DNA of 33,550 nt from Pedosphaera parvula Ellin514 (GTDB lineage Bacteria > Verrucomicrobiota > Verrucomicrobiia > Limisphaerales > Pedosphaeraceae), in the NCBI RefSeq assembly GCF_000172555.1, contig NZ_ABOX02000062.1, positions 1-33,550 on the forward strand, written 5' to 3'. Under the pieces are notes generated by a model. That model worked only from the letters and a program-made list of their open reading frames with translations. It did no database searches and was not told the DNA's origin. A program made the position numbers and the translations under genes. This document shows, one piece after another, positions 32,890-33,550 of this stretch (position 1 is its first letter; every line of letters starts with the position of its first letter).

Positions 32890-33550
32890 AAATGGTCAAC
32901 GCCAAATCAGAACCGGCTCCCGACGCGACCGTATTGCGACCGGTGCGCGTTTGCGTGGTGGAAGACGACAATGTGGCGCGCGAGCAGCTCTCGCATCAGT
33001 TGCAGCAGGCGAATGGCTTTACGTTTGTGAGCTGCCATAGGTCAGCGGAAAATGCGCTGGAGGAAATCCCGCGCCACAAGCCCGACGTGGTTTTGATGGA
33101 CATCAATCTGCCGAAGATGAGCGGAATTGATTGCGTACGGCATCTCAAGGCGCTACTGCCCGGCACACAATTCGTGATGCTCACGGTTTATGAAGATGCG
33201 GATGCGATCTTCAAATCGTTGCTGGCAGGGGCAGTTGGCTATCTGCTCAAAGGACGTTCTGCAACTGGCGACAAATTACTGGAAGCCTTACGCGATGCGG
33301 GGCGAGGCGGTTCACCGTTGAACAGTTTGATCGCGCGCAAGATTGTGCAGCATTTTCATCATCAACCGTCACGTTCCGGCAAGGAGCATCCTCTCTCAGT
33401 GCGCGAACGCGAGGTGTTGGAGTTGCTTTCAAAGGGGCTGCCATACAAAGAAATTGCCGACATGCTTGGCGTGAACATCGAGACGGTTCGCAAGCATTGT
33501 CACAATATCTATGAAAAACTTCAGGTCAGTTCGCGGACGGAAGCGGTGGT
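32886..33550 (+). CDS. NarL/FixJ-family response regulator (3' end cut by window)
   Basis: 221 codons are visible; the gene runs off the edge. The receiver domain has acidic E26-D27, phosphoacceptor D72 (VVLMDINLP), T100 (FVMLTVYED) and K122 (GYLLKG). The LuxR-type helix-turn-helix at the end reads LSVREREVLELLSKGL, KEIADMLGV and ETVRKHCHNIYEKL. It is a DNA-binding transcription regulator switched by the kinase encoded just upstream; ATGA overlap (32886-32889) indicates translational coupling. Targets could include the GH76/GH97 gene, but no binding site is known. Confidence 0.93.
   Translation, partial: MKMVNAKSEPAPDATVLRPVRVCVVEDDNVAREQLSHQLQQANGFTFVSCHRSAENALEEIPRHKPDVVLMDINLPKMSGIDCVRHLKALLPGTQFVMLTVYEDADAIFKSLLAGAVGYLLKGRSATGDKLLEALRDAGRGGSPLNSLIARKIVQHFHHQPSRSGKEHPLSVREREVLELLSKGLPYKEIADMLGVNIETVRKHCHNIYEKLQVSSRTEAV

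Larger units (their letters stand above)
19950..33550. mobile_element. Putative integrated genomic island next to tRNA-Asn (right end not in window)
   Basis: A tyrosine recombinase gene starts 178 bp after tRNA-Asn, and from there on the genes are accessory (glycoside hydrolases, ankyrin protein, two-component system). From about 24.2 kb the sequence is visibly richer in G+C, with gcg triplets abundant, than the core block before it. No copy of the tRNA 3' end is found later in the window, so the outer limit is unknown and the extent given is only the part visible. Inference from layout, not proven. Confidence 0.45.

Noticed and set aside
19950-33550. Search for a second tRNA-Asn 3' end (attR)
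   Set aside because: No matching copy was seen by eye; the far end of the island must be outside the window, or the island assignment is wrong.

Overview
The window looks like a chromosomal segment of a verrucomicrobial soil-type bacterium, most plausibly of the Pedosphaera/Limisphaerales group. The reasons are three PEP-CTERM proteins with the VPEPSTIALA anchor and a mature N-terminus starting with QGT, several large secreted proteins of the VCBS/FG-GAP, autotransporter-repeat and LamG types, a characteristic C-terminal domain on the GH97 enzyme, and an integrase whose sequence style I associate with this phylum. This placement is inference from protein style, not a database match.

Layout. 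1-5.6 kb: the 3' end of a secreted protein, a tandem pair of near-identical PEP-CTERM genes, a HEAT-repeat membrane protein, tRNA-Glu followed 10 bp later by an orphan RelE/ParE-like toxin gene, an HNH endonuclease, a 700-bp gene-poor stretch and a third PEP-CTERM gene. 5.7-15.2 kb: envelope and maintenance genes, namely a coiled-coil/TPR secreted protein, a YjbQ-family enzyme, an FG-GAP protein, small hypotheticals, a large secreted protein of unknown function, a trypsin-like (HtrA-type) protease whose 5' end is broken, and mobA. 15.2-19.95 kb: a core block of rpsB, tsf, pyrH, a phosphoribosyltransferase, mutM and tRNA-Asn, with clear hairpin terminators and a hairpin between rpsB and tsf. 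19.95-33.55 kb: an accessory region that starts with a tyrosine recombinase next to tRNA-Asn. It carries two divergently oriented GH76 (alpha-1,6-mannanase type) genes, an ankyrin protein, a GH76/autotransporter-repeat/GH97 giant gene, and a two-component system (a histidine kinase with a very large, apparently extracytoplasmic, OB-like repeat sensor, and a NarL-type regulator) that runs off the window edge.

How it fits together. The accessory block reads as a polysaccharide-use island. Secreted alpha-mannan- and alpha-glucoside-cleaving enzymes lie 43 bp upstream of a sensor kinase and regulator whose sensor begins with a discoidin-like segment. Three genes carry lesions visible by eye: a nonsense codon plus frame change at the start of the protease, a 1-nt frameshift inside the repeats of the first GH76 gene, and an in-frame TGA splitting the GH76-GH97 gene. 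They may be gene decay, sequencing errors or, less likely, recoding. No rRNA, CRISPR array or insertion sequence was seen.
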